Shown here: piece after piece, positions 43,605 through 57,680 of the stretch
Layout of the letters: each line of letters starts with the position of its first letter
How positions within the stretch are numbered: the first letter of the stretch is position 1
NCBI GenBank assembly: GCA_029204225.1
Contig: CM055110.1
Location: forward strand, 13,766,796-13,830,795
Length of the DNA: 64,000 nt
Direction of reading: 5' to 3'
Origin: Diphasiastrum complanatum
Lineage: Eukaryota > Streptophyta > Lycopodiopsida > Lycopodiales > Lycopodiaceae
The notes under the pieces: generated by a model
Seen by the model: only the letters and a program-made list of their open reading frames with translations
Told to the model about the DNA's origin: nothing
The model's database searches: none
Program-made: the position numbers and the translations under genes

Positions 43605-43892
43605 TGTGGGTGATAAGCAATTTGTTGGATCCTATGTAGCACACAAAGAGTGTAAACCGCTTTTGCTAGAAATTATTCTTGAATATGGCACCTACATCGA
43701 TTGTGGCAAACCATAAAGCTTAAACAAATTCTTCGAGAATTGTGTTTCTATTGTATTAGTAAAAATCTCTTAGCAGGATGAAAATGTGCAATATTAGTAA
43801 GCATCCACCACCACAAAGACAATGTTTTGTCATTTTACTATACCAAGTAACCCATTGATAAAATCCATGATGATGTGCATAAGTTTCCCATT
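43605..43892 (-). pseudogene. Ty3/gypsy integrase core relic
   Basis: The minus strand reads MDFINGLLGIVK, stop, QNIVFVVVDAY, stop, then HF-like sequence, FSKNLFKLYGLPQSM, a stop, SSKSGLHSLCAT and PTNCLSPTH. This follows the chromovirus-type integrase pattern MDFI-GLP ... VVVD ... KLHGLP-SIVSDRD ... F-LCGT ... YHPQTDGQ. Many stops; no other domain is attached. Confidence 0.72.
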
Positions 43893-44560
43893 TGAAAAGA
43901 AAAAGCCTTGTAGCAAACTAAAAACCCACTAGATAATGATTCAATTCTTACGTGTAGGAATCATATTTCAGCACTACTCCACATGTCTCAACGGGAATGT
44001 CTGGATCCTCTCAAGGTCATTAGTTACAAACTAGCCTTGATACTGAATTAAATCGAGGCGTAACTAACAATCTCAATTGAATACCAAAGGGTTGGTCTAC
44101 CATATTAGGACTATTCTAAAGCCTTAGTTGAATGTGGTCGTAACACCATGCATGCACATCGTTCAATTCCTATAGATAACAAAAGTTACTATTGATTCTT
44201 TCTCCATGCATATAACTCTTGCATGCCATGCACTGCTCCACATGTCACGATGTGAATGCATGGGTCCTCTCAAGGTTATTCGTCATGAACTAGCCATGTA
44301 TTGGAATTTATTCTAGGTGGAACTAATAACCTCAAACACTGGAGTACCAAATATTTGCATAAGAATTATTTCAAATTTTGTGTACTAGATGTGGACATTT
44401 TTTTGTAAGGTGGGTGTCATTTCATAACTGCCCTTCATTTAATAGTCCTTCCTTTGAATTCATTCGATATATCGTTGAATAAGTTTATCGTTGTCGTGTC
44501 CAATAGATATTTTTTTATATTCGATATTGTCTTCATCATTTGAATGGGTTGATTAGGCTT
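43893..44560. repeat. Duplicated non-coding block
   Basis: Two related stretches of about 120 bp (near 43975-44100 and 44232-44350) share CTCCACATGTC(A/T)C, GGTCCTCTCAAGGT(C/T)AT and AACTAGCC(T/A)TG. About 75 percent alike. Nothing coding. Confidence 0.6.
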
Positions 44561-44769
44561 TAAAACCACAAAAATAATAATTCACAAAAAAGTACATTCA
44601 TTAGGGTATTACATATCCCCCTCCTCAAATGTGACGCGTCCTCGCAGACAATCAAAATCAGCAACAACTTCAGAAACTTCGAAAGATATTTCTTCATACA
44701 TTTCATAATGAATCTCGAACATTTATAAAACATAACAAAGTCTTTGAATTTAAGATATACAAAATATGT

Positions 44770-45565
44770 ACATTCACTCTGGAGCATTTTGAAGTCTCTC
44801 TGAGAACCTCTCATCAACTTCGATTTGTCTTTGGACCTTGGCCTCATGGTGTTGCCCGATAACTCGGTTGCCGAACTCAGCTATCCTGATCTGTAGAAAT
44901 GTTCCGTTGTAAACAACTGCTGCAATTATATTGTCTTCAGTCATATCTCTTATTAGTACTATGTTCATCAATAGCTCAGCATTAACCTTAAAAAATGAAC
45001 CATCAATGTAGAGGCTCTACATCGCTTCAAGTACTTTGGCAATAAGGTTGCTGAGTCCATTCACTGATTAAGTGACGAACTTCTTGTAATCTTTGTGAGC
45101 TCTTCTATCCTTGAGGCAGCATGCTACATTCTCATAATGAATGTGGTAGTTCTCCTCCCAGTCAACATATATGGTCCAAAGCTCTAGGTAGGAAACATCC
45201 ACATCCTTTAGTAGGTTCTCTCTATCAAACCTTGCAAAGTCTGCTTCTTCCTTGGGCTTGTAGAGATCAAATTGGCAATGATGCTGCCAATAATCAATTT
45301 TCCCCTCATAGTACTCAAAAAATTCCATTTCTTTCTGTTTTAAATAATCTAATGCATACATTAAAGTACATCTTATATATAATTCTACACTGCCGAAAGG
45401 AATGCCCAAAAATTTTCCCTGCAAAATTGCCCAGCAGAGGTACCCTTTCTGCTCAAGATCGAGATTATTCCAAAGAATTAAAAAATCACATTTCTCCCAG
45501 CGGGTTTTCCAGTCTGACCATGTATAACCCATTAAGCCTGGCAAAAAAAATAGTCCACATGCCAT
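44770..45565 (-). pseudogene. Unrecognised W/E-rich ORF
   Basis: A 165-codon open frame (45565-45068) includes YTWSDWKTRWEKCDFLILWN, YALDYLKQKEMEFFEYYEGK, IDYWQHHCQFDLYKPKEEAD and LELWTIYVDWEENYHIHYEN. After a stop and shift it continues at 44971-44774 with MNIVLIRDMTEDNIIAAVVY and IRIAEFGNRVIGQHHEAKVQ. Composition (Trp, Tyr, acidic) is strongly protein-like. The opposite 213-codon frame is its shadow. I do not recognise it. Gypsy relics lie on both sides, so it may be a retroelement ORF. Confidence 0.45.
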
Positions 45566-45787
45566 TGCAACTCAGCGTTAAATTGCAGCGACAGTCAAAT
45601 TCAAACTTTGGAGACAACATTTTTGAATTCTCTCGCAAGTACCTTATTTGTCTTCTTGGTCTTAGTCGAGCGAGTTCGATTGGCGGCTTTTTGGGTGTCA
45701 GCGGGATCCGCCTCTTCTTTGAGCTCCTTTGCGTGAATTGCATCATTCATTTGTATCTATAAGGCCTCGAGCTCCCTCTACAGCCTG

Positions 45788-46334
45788 TTGTTCTCAACCA
45801 CAGAGTTCGAAAATTTCTCGTGTGTCTCCACATTTGTGCGGTTGAGAATTGTTATGCCGCAGGGGATTACTAATTTGTTGGATTTAAATGACTGGCTGTT
45901 GAAGATGAATGTCAACTGCAAGAAGCAGTACAAGAGCTGTGAGCATTTGGAAAGATATCGGAAGCTCCGAGAGGACTTATTCAAAAATATTCAATAAAAT
46001 ATTTAGAGTGGCACATCACCTTTTGCCACCTATCTGAAAGTTGAATCTTATTTCAATAATCTTCTCGATAAACCCAAAAACGTACCTAAGACAATTTTTT
46101 TTGATATTGTTGATAATCCTGATACAGAGGTTCCAGATAAACCAGAAGTAGAACCTGAACTTGAACCAGATATGGAGCCTCCTACATCGAGATATGATGC
46201 CAATTCGAAGATTAAGTATGACTATTTCAAGGGCACTTCTTCGGATGATGTAGACAACTATGTCTCCCAATTCGAATCCATTGTTGTTTTCGATACTGTG
46301 GGCATAAATGACAAAGCATTGGGCATAAGCTGAA
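45788..46334 (+). pseudogene. Ty3/gypsy gag relic
   Basis: One frame runs throughout: LLDLNDWLLKMNVNCKKQYK, CEHLERYRKLREDLF, two stops near 45995-46005, then TYLKVESYFNNLLDKPKNVP, EPELEPDMEPPTSRYDANSK and YFKGTSSDDVDNYVSQFESI. The last part has the gag pattern (F-G ... DDVD-YVSQFE). It ends at a TGA (46332-46334). Acidic and coiled-coil-like; not a chromovirus I can place. Confidence 0.55.
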
Positions 46335-46749
46335 TTTATTTTGATTATTTAAATTAACAAACTTTGTCAATCTATGTGGCATTCCTTATATTGTCTTTTT
46401 TGGATTCAGAATTCCTCTAATGATCTGTAAAGTGGATAAAGTTGTTTTTCATAGTAAATCTCAAAATCTCTAAGACAAACCAAACTCAATATTTTTTATT
46501 CTCAATAATCGACAAATTTTTTATTCTTTTGCATAAGAGGTTTATGTTTACAAAATCTCGAGTGAACGTTCTACTCTCAACAATACTTTTTTCTTCACGT
46601 AGTAGAACTAAAAGTCAATATGATCAAACGTTGATGATTGAATTACTTTATATCTTCAAAACATTGAGATAAAATTATAAACTTTTTGAATAACATTCTT
46701 TGAAGCATTTTGACAAAAATAGTGGAAGCAAACATATCATATTGGGAGG

Positions 46750-47000
46750 AGAAGCCACATGCTACGGGCTCTCAGAACTACATACAAAGGTAGCAATGAC
46801 CAAATACCATTTCATCCGGTGTATGGTCAAGATGTAGTAATGTTGGTGGAATTTTTCATTTTATTCTTTCAGATTACCACAGTGTAATAGTTGGATGATA
46901 CAAGATTGCTTCACAAGTTGTTAGCAGTCCATACTCTTGCAACAGAAAAAGCATGCTAGAAAGCTTGGCATGATCATCATCTTCACAAGAAATATCTTGT
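46750..47000 (+). pseudogene. Ty3/gypsy integrase C-terminal relic
   Basis: The frame reads MLRALRTTYKGSNDQIPFHP then VYGQDVVMLVEF, matching the integrase end ALRTTYK-STG-TPF-LVYG-EAV-PIEF. It is followed in another frame by AWHDHHLHKKYLVV. Lies 420 bp after the gag relic on the same strand, so the element has lost most of pol. Confidence 0.65.
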
Positions 47001-47089
47001 AGTCCTACATGAACTTGTCCATCTACATTTTTGGTTTGATGATTTTTGTTATTAGTTATCTCTTCTCTTTAGTATTTACTTACCATGGC

Positions 47090-47206
47090 ATGGGAGTAAG
47101 GCTCTTGGAGTTTGATCTCAAACTTCTATTTGGTTGGGCGGTTTGGCTCCACTCCATGGTGTATTGTGAGTTGGATCTTGGTGTGATCTTCACAATGGTA
47201 TCATAG
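47090..47206 (+). mobile_element. LTR end with degenerate tRNA-iMet primer site
   Basis: TGGTATCATAGC at 47195-47206 differs by one base from the standard site and follows an LTR-like end CTTCACA. No interior or partner LTR is identified. The 400 bp up to 47616 hold nothing else recognisable. Confidence 0.5.
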
Positions 47207-47616
47207 CTTTGGCTTATGACCATTAGGAGGTGATTTTGGCGAACTCTCGACTCCAATTTTTTGCTTGCTTTTTGGGTAGGAGACTGGTGCTTTCTTCTTG
47301 GTAGTAGAATTAAAATTCAAGTAATGTGTTTTTCATTATTTTATGAGCTTTTTTGGGGTTTGGTGCTTTGGCCACCTAAAGCAATGAGTTTTGAGTTGTA
47401 TGATGGTCATTTTAAAAAAAATTAAGCTCCATATGAATCGCTTGTCCTCTCTCTATATTGCAATTTACAACACCTAGAACAGTGTAGGTATGACAAGGCT
47501 ATGAGTGTATGAATCTATGCATGTTAGAATAGGCATTGAAATTATCTAATAGGTTTATTGTACTGAGTGTTTAGAATCATGCATGGGTGAATTTCATTGA
47601 TTTTGAGTAGTCATGC

Positions 47617-47956
47617 TGTTAGAATAAGTAAGCCCGAGTTTCTCTTACAGTTCATGACTTTTCATGTTTAGTAGTGATTTTGAGCTTTTTACTGTTTTTG
47701 TAATAGTGTGCATGAGTGTCAGCTTAATGGCATGCGTAGTGTAAGTTGGGACACACGTCCCGTAACGGGGACCGAATTGCCATGCAGCGGTACCCCACAA
47801 GAAATAGACTATGTATATGTACCTTTCAGTCTCCTTTGTAAATACAGTTCAGAAGTGTTCTCTAGGGTTAGTGTGTGATCTCTCTTTACTGCTTATCTGA
47901 TTGATGTTAGTTTGCTTGCAAATTAGCTAACTATACTACCGGTAAGATCCGTGACA
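47617..47956 (+). repeat. 5' LTR of copia element, 340 bp
   Basis: TGTTAGAATAAGTAAGCCCG to CCGTGACA. It contains an inverted motif around GGGACACACGTCCCG (47751-47765). Confidence 0.93.
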
Positions 47957-47968
47957 TGGTATCAGAGC
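47957..47968 (+). promoter_or_regulatory. Primer-binding site, tRNA-iMet
   Basis: TGGTATCAGAGC directly abuts the LTR end CA. Confidence 0.95.
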
Positions 47969-49224
47969 CTGAGAGTGGAGCAGTTCGGGTTTAGCTAGAA
48001 GCCGAATTTTGGAAAATTCAAAGAACCGTTTACGGTTAGTCAAGCAAGCAATCGTTTGCAGGTGCAGTAGAATTCAAGCTTCAGCATAAAGCTTTTGGCT
48101 TAATCTGAGAGAAAAATCAAAATTTGCCAATTTTCGAGCCTGCTTTGGCGTTTGTGCTCAGTGTGCACTCATTTGGATGCCGTTTTCAAAGCGGTTTGAA
48201 GCAAAGGGCAACAAGTAGTAGGGCAACCACAGAGCGTGCTATTTGGTCAGCTATACATCTGAAAAACAGCTTTTTGAGATTTTTAAAGCCCAAGAAACCC
48301 CCGTCTAGGGTTTGTATGCTCAAAACCATGGATCTTTCTCCACACAGAGAGTTGGTTAGTGTTGTGAATGCATGGAGAGGGGCACCCTAGCATAATATAG
48401 GATCTGGTAAAGGGTCGTGAGGAGCCGCGGACAGCAAAGGGAGCTGTATCAGTTATTTGAAGAGCCCTACCATAGCCGAGGAGCCTGAAAGCTCCAAAAG
48501 AGGAGGAGGGAGCTCGCGAATAGCTCGCGCGCGTGGAGATGGGCCTATCACGTTGTGTATGGAAGGGTCCAGCGGCCAGGGGAGCATGGATCAATGCCCA
48601 AATAGCTTGCATACCATTGGATCATAGGTTTAGAAGATGGACGGCTGAGATTGACGTCTCAAAGAGTAGCGCGGGCCATAGGATCTTTTCTAACGGTAAA
48701 GATTGGCTTGAAGGGTGCCCTGAAAAAGCCTTAAGAAATTGAAGGGCTTTTTACCCTTCAACTTCTTTAAAATTTTCAATGTGAAATTGGAGTTGGATCC
48801 CCAAATTCATGAAGTCTGAAGTTGTTCCATTGTGAAGAAACAATGCATTTTCTATAAGGGCACATGTCTTTTGGGTCTTTTCTCCGTTTAAGACCGCCCA
48901 AAGGCCAAAATCCTCCAAATTAAGGGCAGGAAAAGGACTGTACCCTGCAAGTACGATACCTAAAAATAGAGAGATTGTCGCGGAGAAAGTGTTTGGAGTG
49001 CGCCAAAAGCCTTTTCACCATTCTAGTGGGCAAGTAGTTAGGAGCTGGTGATGAAGGGCATTTCGGAGGACGACACCGATTTGGCTTTCGATTTGGCTAA
49101 AAAGCGGCGGGAGGTCCTAAAAAATTTTTGGTTAGACCTTAAAGTTGACTTTTAGAAGTCTAAATTGCTCTATAACCTTGTCATTGGGCCTCATTAAGGT
49201 GTTATAAGAGCAATTTTTGGTAAA
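47969..49224 (+). other. Long leader of copia element
   Basis: About 1.25 kb before gag, long for copia. Small ORFs on both strands (48124-48742) show no domain. Text such as GGGCTTTTTACCCTTC and AAGGGTGCCCTG recurs. No function is assigned. Confidence 0.6.
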
Positions 49225-50038
49225 ATGGCAGGATTGGGGGAATCTGTGCTTGGAGAAGCCAATAAATTGGACACGGTATCCAATTATAGCATTTGGAAAC
49301 TCAAAATGAAAAGCATTTTCATGGAATAGGAGTTGTGGGACATCGTCACTGGGGTGGAACAATGACCAACTACAACTCTAGTCGATATTCCTGCATTTGA
49401 CAAAAGGGTGCAGAAGGCCTCATATTTGATAAATTTGTCAGTGAAGGATCATGTCATTGCCCACATTAGTGAAGCTGCATCAACAAAAGGTGCCTGGGAT
49501 GCACTCAAGATAGACAGCGAACCCCTCTCGAATGATGTTTTTGAGAACCAAACTCATAAGTGTTCGCATGGAGGAGAATGAGGGCGTAGGGTCCTATTTC
49601 ACATGAATAAAGGAGTTACGAGACTAGTTGACAGCTATTGGAGAGCCAATAAGTGATGTTGAGCTAGTTCACACAGCTATGAATGGCCTATCTGAAAATT
49701 TTCAAATGTTTGCAAGTGTCATTGCTTCGAGGGAGAGGCTACCAACATTTGAAAATCTTCATGGCATCATCCTATAGGAGGAACAAAGGCCTGAAGTGGT
49801 AAAAACTCGACTTCCCACATCAGAAGATCAAGAAATGCTAGCGAAAGGGAAGCATAAATACAAGAAGCAACCCAAGAAGTCAAATGTGGAAGATGACAAT
49901 CAAGGATCCACATCAGGCAAGAAGAAGAAAGGCAACTGTTTCTATTGCCAAAAGCTTGGACATTGGGCAAGAGATTGTCGCAAGAAGAAGGTGGGTATTA
50001 AGAAGGGCAAAGTGAAGCAGTTGACCAGTTTTGTCTAA
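49225..50038 (+). pseudogene. Ty1/copia gag
   Basis: Starts MAGLGESVLGEANKLDTVSN and continues YSIWKLKMKSIFME, stop, ELWDIVTGVEQ, the usual copia gag opening. Several stops and shifts follow (49370-49790). The C-terminal frame (49796-50038) is basic and holds the knuckle CFYCQKLGHWARDC (CX2CX4HX4C). It would package element RNA. Confidence 0.88.
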
Positions 50039-50690
50039 GAAGAGAATGATAGCGATAACGAAGATCAAGACACGACAATTGCGACAACATTAGCATCGCA
50101 ACATTCCATTGATCACACGCATTGGTATGTGGACTCAGGAGCAACGAGACATATGACTGGCAACAAATCATGGTTTAAAAACCTGGAGCTTACTGATGAT
50201 GGAGATAGAGTGGCGCAGGCGAACGGCGATATGGGAGTTACTGATTCTTTATGGGGTGAAGCTGTCAAAACTGCTGTGTTTTTGTAAAATAGAAGCCCTA
50301 TAGTTGCTGCACATAATCGCACACCCGAGGAGGCATTCACTAGTAAGAAGCCTAAGATGGATGGGTTGCGAGTATTTGGATGTCGAGTATATGCTCACAT
50401 GCCTAAGAGCGAGAGAGCCAAATTGATGCAGGTAAAGACCTTGAAGTGCATTTTTACAGATTATGATGAACAAACCAAGGGATATAGATGTTATGATCCA
50501 GATGGGCTACATGTGCACATAAACCGTGATGTCTTGTTTGATGAAATCCATAGATTTGGGGATAAAACAAAGGATAATGATGAGCTATGTAAACTTTTTA
50601 AAGAGGATGAAGTAGCTCTACCACCACAAGAAGATCATCATGATGACGATGAAGAACATGTACTCCTCCCACCATAGAGACGAGATGGAG
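50039..50690 (+). pseudogene. Ty1/copia protease and integrase tail (core deleted)
   Basis: The protease active site HWYVDSGATRHMTG is intact in sequence near 50120. After KNLELTDDGDRVAQANGD the frame jumps straight to SLWGEAVKTAVFL, stop, NRSPIVAAHNRTPEEAF and GLRVFGCRVYAHMPKSERAK. That is the region C-terminal to the integrase catalytic core. Roughly 250-300 residues including HHCC and DDE are missing. Ends in an acidic linker (EDHHDDDEEH). Confidence 0.88.
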
Positions 50691-51920
50691 AGTGAGAAAC
50701 AAATCTATTGGACCAAAAAAGACTGAAGTAGCAGGTGACAAAAGGAAGGAGCAAGATGCACCATGGGATTCTTATTCACCTTGTAGCGGATCACCTCAAC
50801 GTAAGTTACCTAAATGGTATACTAAACTCATGAGTGATAAGGAGGGGAAAATTGTCGAGCCTAGTAAGGAGGGAGAGTTGCGGCATTCCACAAGAGAGAG
50901 GAAAGAACCTGACAGGTTTCAGGTAAATCTTGCACTTATGAGTGATATTATTTCATCTACTGAACCCTCTTGCTTTGAGGAGGCCCAAAATCAGGAGATA
51001 TGGCCTTAAGCAATGCAGGAGGAGATTGATTCCATCAAACACCATGAGACTTGGGAGATAGTGGATCTTCCAAAGGGCAAAAGACCCATTGGCAACAAAT
51101 GGGTGTACAGGACAAAGTACAATGCCGATGGAACTATTGCAAAACACAAAGCAAGGCTTGTGCGCAAAGCAAGGGCATTGACTACGAAAAGACCTTCGCT
51201 CTTGTGGCTAAGTGGAATACACTTTGCATGGTGATTGCTTTGGCGGCGTTATTTGGATGGAATCTACACCAAATGGACGTAAAGTCCACGTTCCTGAATG
51301 GTAAGCTTGAATAAGAAGTGTACATGAAGCAACCTAGTGGCTTTGTGGTACATGGCATGGAAGACAAAGTATGCAAGCTGAAGAAAGCCTTATATGGATT
51401 GAAGCAAGCACCATGTGCTTGGTATAGCCAGCATCTTCTATCTAGAGGTTTGACATGCACTTCTTCTGATTTCAATCTTGACTACTTTGCTCATGACTCT
51501 ACTATCACACTGATTGTGCCGTACGTAGACGACCTCATAATCACAGGAAATGATGATGATTTGATTGGTGCAATCAAGAAGGACTTATCTTCTAGTTTTG
51601 ATATGACTGATCTTGGCTTGATGCACTACCATTTGGGAGTGGAAGTATGGCAAGATTGTAGTAGCATCGCACTAACACAAACAAAGTACGTGAATGAGAT
51701 TTTGAAGCATATCAAAATGTGCGATAGCAAGCCAGTATCCACACCTGTGGAGGTTGGTAAGAAACTATCTAACCAGGATGAGAGTGCACTAGTTGATGCC
51801 ACTTTATTTCGTCAATTAGTTGGTTCGCTGATTTATCTCACAACTACTCGTCCTGACATAAGCTATGTTGTAAGCGTTGTAAGTCAATTCATGGCTACTC
51901 CTAGAGAGATTCACTAGAAA
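50691..51920 (+). pseudogene. Ty1/copia reverse transcriptase
   Basis: A linker (50692-51009) is followed by MQEEIDSIKHHETWEIVDLP, KWVYRTKYNADGTIAKHKAR, a frameshift near 51150, DYEKTFALVAKWNTLCMVIA, MDVKSTFLNGKLE, stop, and VYMKQPSGFVVHGMEDKVCK. Further on are KKALYGLKQAPCAWY and the catalytic box VPYVDDLIITGND (YVDD, 51522-51533), then FDMTDLGLMHYHLGVEVWQD and KPVSTPVEVGKKLS. Apart from single stops and one frameshift it is well preserved. Confidence 0.93.
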
Positions 51921-52470
51921 GCAGCAAAGAGAATTCTTCATTATGTGAAGGCCACGTTAATTCATGGATTGTTGTATGAGAGGCAACATACTTTACCAGT
52001 TTTACAGGGCTTTGTTGATTCAGATTGGGCAGGTTGTATTGATGACAATAGATCTACCATAGGTTATGTATTTCATGTTGGTAAGGGTGTATTTTCTTGG
52101 TCAAGTAAGAAACAAGACAGTTGCTCTTTCTACTACAGAAGCAGAATACAAAGCACTATGTTCAGCTACGCAGGAAGCAGTTTGGCTAAGAAGAATATAA
52201 GAAGACATTGGAATTCCGTAGAATAAGCCTACTGTGATTAGATGTGACAACCAGAGCGCTATACAATTATCTAAAAATCCTGTATTTCATGCACGCACGA
52301 AGCATATAGAAATTAAGTATCATCTCATTAGAGAGAAGTTGTTATCTAATGAAATAGACGTAGTGCATTGTAAGACAGAGAATCAGTTAGCTGATATATT
52401 CACTAAAGCTTTAAGTACTGATAAATTTGAGTTTTTTAGAGAAAAGCTCTTTGTAAGAAAGATAAACTAG
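51921..52470 (+). pseudogene. Ty1/copia RNase H
   Basis: GFVDSDWAGCIDDNRSTIGY carries the first catalytic Asp. After a frameshift near 52115 TEAEYKAL supplies the Glu. IRCDNQSAIQLSKNPVFHAR and HIEIKYHLIREKL follow, and the end is QLADIFTKALSTDKFEFFRE. The TAG stop is at 52468-52470. Confidence 0.92.
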
Positions 52471-52484
52471 GGCTTAAGGGAGAG
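52471..52484 (+). promoter_or_regulatory. Polypurine tract (copia element)
   Basis: GGCTTAAGGGAGAG directly before the 3' LTR start TGTTAGAATAAG at 52485. Confidence 0.85.
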
Positions 52485-52756
52485 TGTTAGAATAAGTAAG
52501 CCCGAGTTTCTCTTACAGTTCATGACTTTCTGTGTTTAGCAGTGATTTCGAGCTTTTTACTATTTTGTAATAGTGTGCATGAATGTCAGCTTAACGGCAC
52601 ATGTAGTGTAAGTTGGGACACGCGTCCCGTAACGGGAACCAAACTGCCATGCAGCGGTACCCCACAAGAAATAGACTGTGTGTATGTACCTTTCAGTCTC
52701 CTTTGTAAATACAGTTCAGAAGTGTTCTCTTGGGTTAGTGTGTGATCTCTCTTTAC
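52485..52756 (+). repeat. 3' LTR of copia element, truncated
   Basis: Matches the first 270 bp or so of 47617-47956, with about 10 substitutions. It stops matching after CTCTCTTTAC; the last 70-80 bp, including the CA end, are lost. Confidence 0.9.
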
Positions 52757-55740
<2,984 letters not shown>

Positions 55741-56985
55741 GCCATTTGATGAGAAGACAACATTCCTACATGGAGAATTAGACGAAGAGGTCTACATGGA
55801 TCAGCCTCCAGGTTATACCTTCGAATCACTTCCTACCTATGATGCCGAATGCACAGGAGTATCTACGGTCTGAAACAATCAGCATGAAAATGGTATAAGA
55901 AGAAAGATCAAGCCTTGAGATCCTTAGGATTCGAGCCATTGATAGCCAATTCCAATTTTATGTGAGAATCACAAATGGGGAGATCATCATTGTTGCTGTG
56001 TATGTGGATAACACTTTGATACTATGCATAAGTGAAGGCCTGATTACAGGAGTGAAGAATGAGATCTCGAAACATTTCGAGATAACAGACCTAGGAGAAG
56101 CCAGATGTTATCTAGGCTTGCAGATTGACCATGACTATGATGAAGGGAATCTATACCTTCATCAGTCAAGGTACACCCAGAAAATCCTAGATGATTTCGG
56201 AATGATAGATTGCAAAGGGGCAAATACCCCAATGCTTGCAGGGACAGTCCTGACGAACAAAGATTGTTCGAAGATAGAAGAAGAGCAGAAGATAATGCAG
56301 CAGACATCTTACAGGAGGCTGATCGGATCTTTGATATAGCAGACAACACCCGCCCCGACATTGCTTAGGTCGTGTTCAGAATGAGTCAATTCAGCATGAA
56401 TGCAAGCTTAGCACACTAGAAGATCGCAAAGCGAATCTTACACCTTCAGCAGACCAAGGATTATGGGCTGTGTTATTCTCATGTTGCAGGTTTCCAGATG
56501 CACTCCTATAGTGATGCTAGCTGGGCATCTCTCAAGGACAACTGTAAAACTGTCTTAGGAGGGTGCACCATTGCAGCAGCCACAACAATTCTCTGGGTCA
56601 ACAAAAATTAGACCATTATAAGTCAATCTTCCTGTGAAGCAGAATACATTGCAGCCGCAAAGATGGCAAATGAAATGACATGGCTGAGACAGTTTGGACT
56701 GGGTGAAACCAACCAAGAACCACTAGTTCTATAGATGGACAATACTTCTGCAATTCACCTGACGAAAGATCTTGTGTTTCACTCAAGGACGAAACACATC
56801 ACAATCAAGTATTACTTGATAAGGGACCTGGTCACTAGAAGGGAATTGAAGACCAGCTTCATTGGCACGAAGCAAATGGTAGTGGACATCTTCACCAAGG
56901 CCCTAGACAAAGGTTTGTTCGATAGGTAGAGGAAGAGTCTGGGAGTTATAAAACTACCATGCTTTGAGAGAGAGTTGAAGAAACA
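55741..56985 (+). pseudogene. Ty1/copia RT-RNase H relic with altered YVDD
   Basis: Reads DEKTTFLHGELDEEVYMDQP and PGYTFESLPTYD, then a damaged YGLKQSA-KWYKK. The open stretch 55962-56339 has IIVAVYVDNTLILC, where YVDD has become YVDN, and FEITDLGEARCYLGLQIDHD. RNase H is in the following frames: YSDASWASLKDN, SCEAEYIAAAKMANEMTWLR, MDNTSAIHLTKDLVFHSRTK and MVVDIFTKALDKGLFDR. No LTR or primer site is attached. Confidence 0.9.
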
Positions 56986-57029
56986 AATTGTTTCTGGCCA
57001 CAAAGCTATGATAGCTTTAGAACTCAAGG

Positions 57030-57200
57030 CAGAAGAAAAACAAGAGAGCTGTGTGGTTGCGAACAGAAAAGCTTTGAGGACCAAAGACATGAACACACGA
57101 CGAACAGAAAAGGTTCGAGGATCGAAGATATGAAGGTAGAAAAGCTTTTAGGACCGAAGATGACAATCAAACGAACACGAACACGAATATGAACACGAAG
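57030..57200 (+). repeat. Short imperfect tandem repeat
   Basis: Three to four copies of a roughly 35-40 bp unit: GAACAGAAAAGCTTTGAGGA, GAACAGAAAAGGTTCGAGGA, GTAGAAAAGCTTTTAGGACC. A CGAACACGAA short repeat follows (57172-57200). Non-coding. Confidence 0.65.
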
Positions 57201-57346
57201 ATAAAAGGTTCGTGGACCCAAGGCGACCTAATGACAAAGCCAAAGGAACAAGAAGACATGAAGACCCAAGCGACGGTGGATCTCCACATTTGAAAGGACA
57301 GATGAAATCACGGAAGTACCAGGAGGACATCATCCTCTTAAGAATG

Positions 57347-57680
57347 TGTTGGAGGGTTTGCGGATCCCAAGGAAACCATAGCCCAGTGAGAGGGATTTGG
57401 CACCTTGCTTGTGTAAGTCCAACCCGATGATCACATAGTTATTTGATTAATTAGAAAGACAATAAAAGGACTTTAGGCCTTTTTGCGTGTCGCAGGGCCT
57501 AAATGTCAAGTTAGTGAATAAAGTTGGGTTTCCCTCCAATTTGGATGGTTCTCACTCTTTTTGAAATTTGAATAATTAGGGAGGCAGAAATGGACCAATA
57601 GGATTCAGAGGCCAGGGTCCTCCTCTCTACTATAAAAAGGGACCAACTCGAGTTGCTCCTCATGTTCATTGCGTCATCAG
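57347..57680 (+). repeat. LTR fragment of gypsy element 2 family, opposite orientation
   Basis: Starts TGTTGGAGGGTTTGCGGATC and matches the reverse complement of 63675-63340 and 60205-59860. It ends at GCTCCTCATGTTCATT near 57680 with the rest of the LTR missing. No interior is attached. Confidence 0.85.

Larger units (their letters stand above)
47617..52756 (+). mobile_element. Ty1/copia element with deleted integrase core
   Basis: 5' LTR (47617-47956), tRNA-iMet primer site, leader, gag, protease, integrase tail, RT, RNase H, polypurine tract, truncated 3' LTR. Domain order is that of Ty1/copia. The integrase catalytic core is absent, and stops or frameshifts break every domain, so it cannot move on its own. 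Confidence 0.95.

Noticed and set aside
45121-45762. 213-codon plus-strand ORF
   Set aside because: It is antisense to a frame with much more protein-like composition (45565-45068), and its own composition is unremarkable.
47195-47206. tRNA gene fragment
   Set aside because: TGGTATCATAGC matches a primer-binding site rather than a tRNA gene; no cloverleaf can be read around it.
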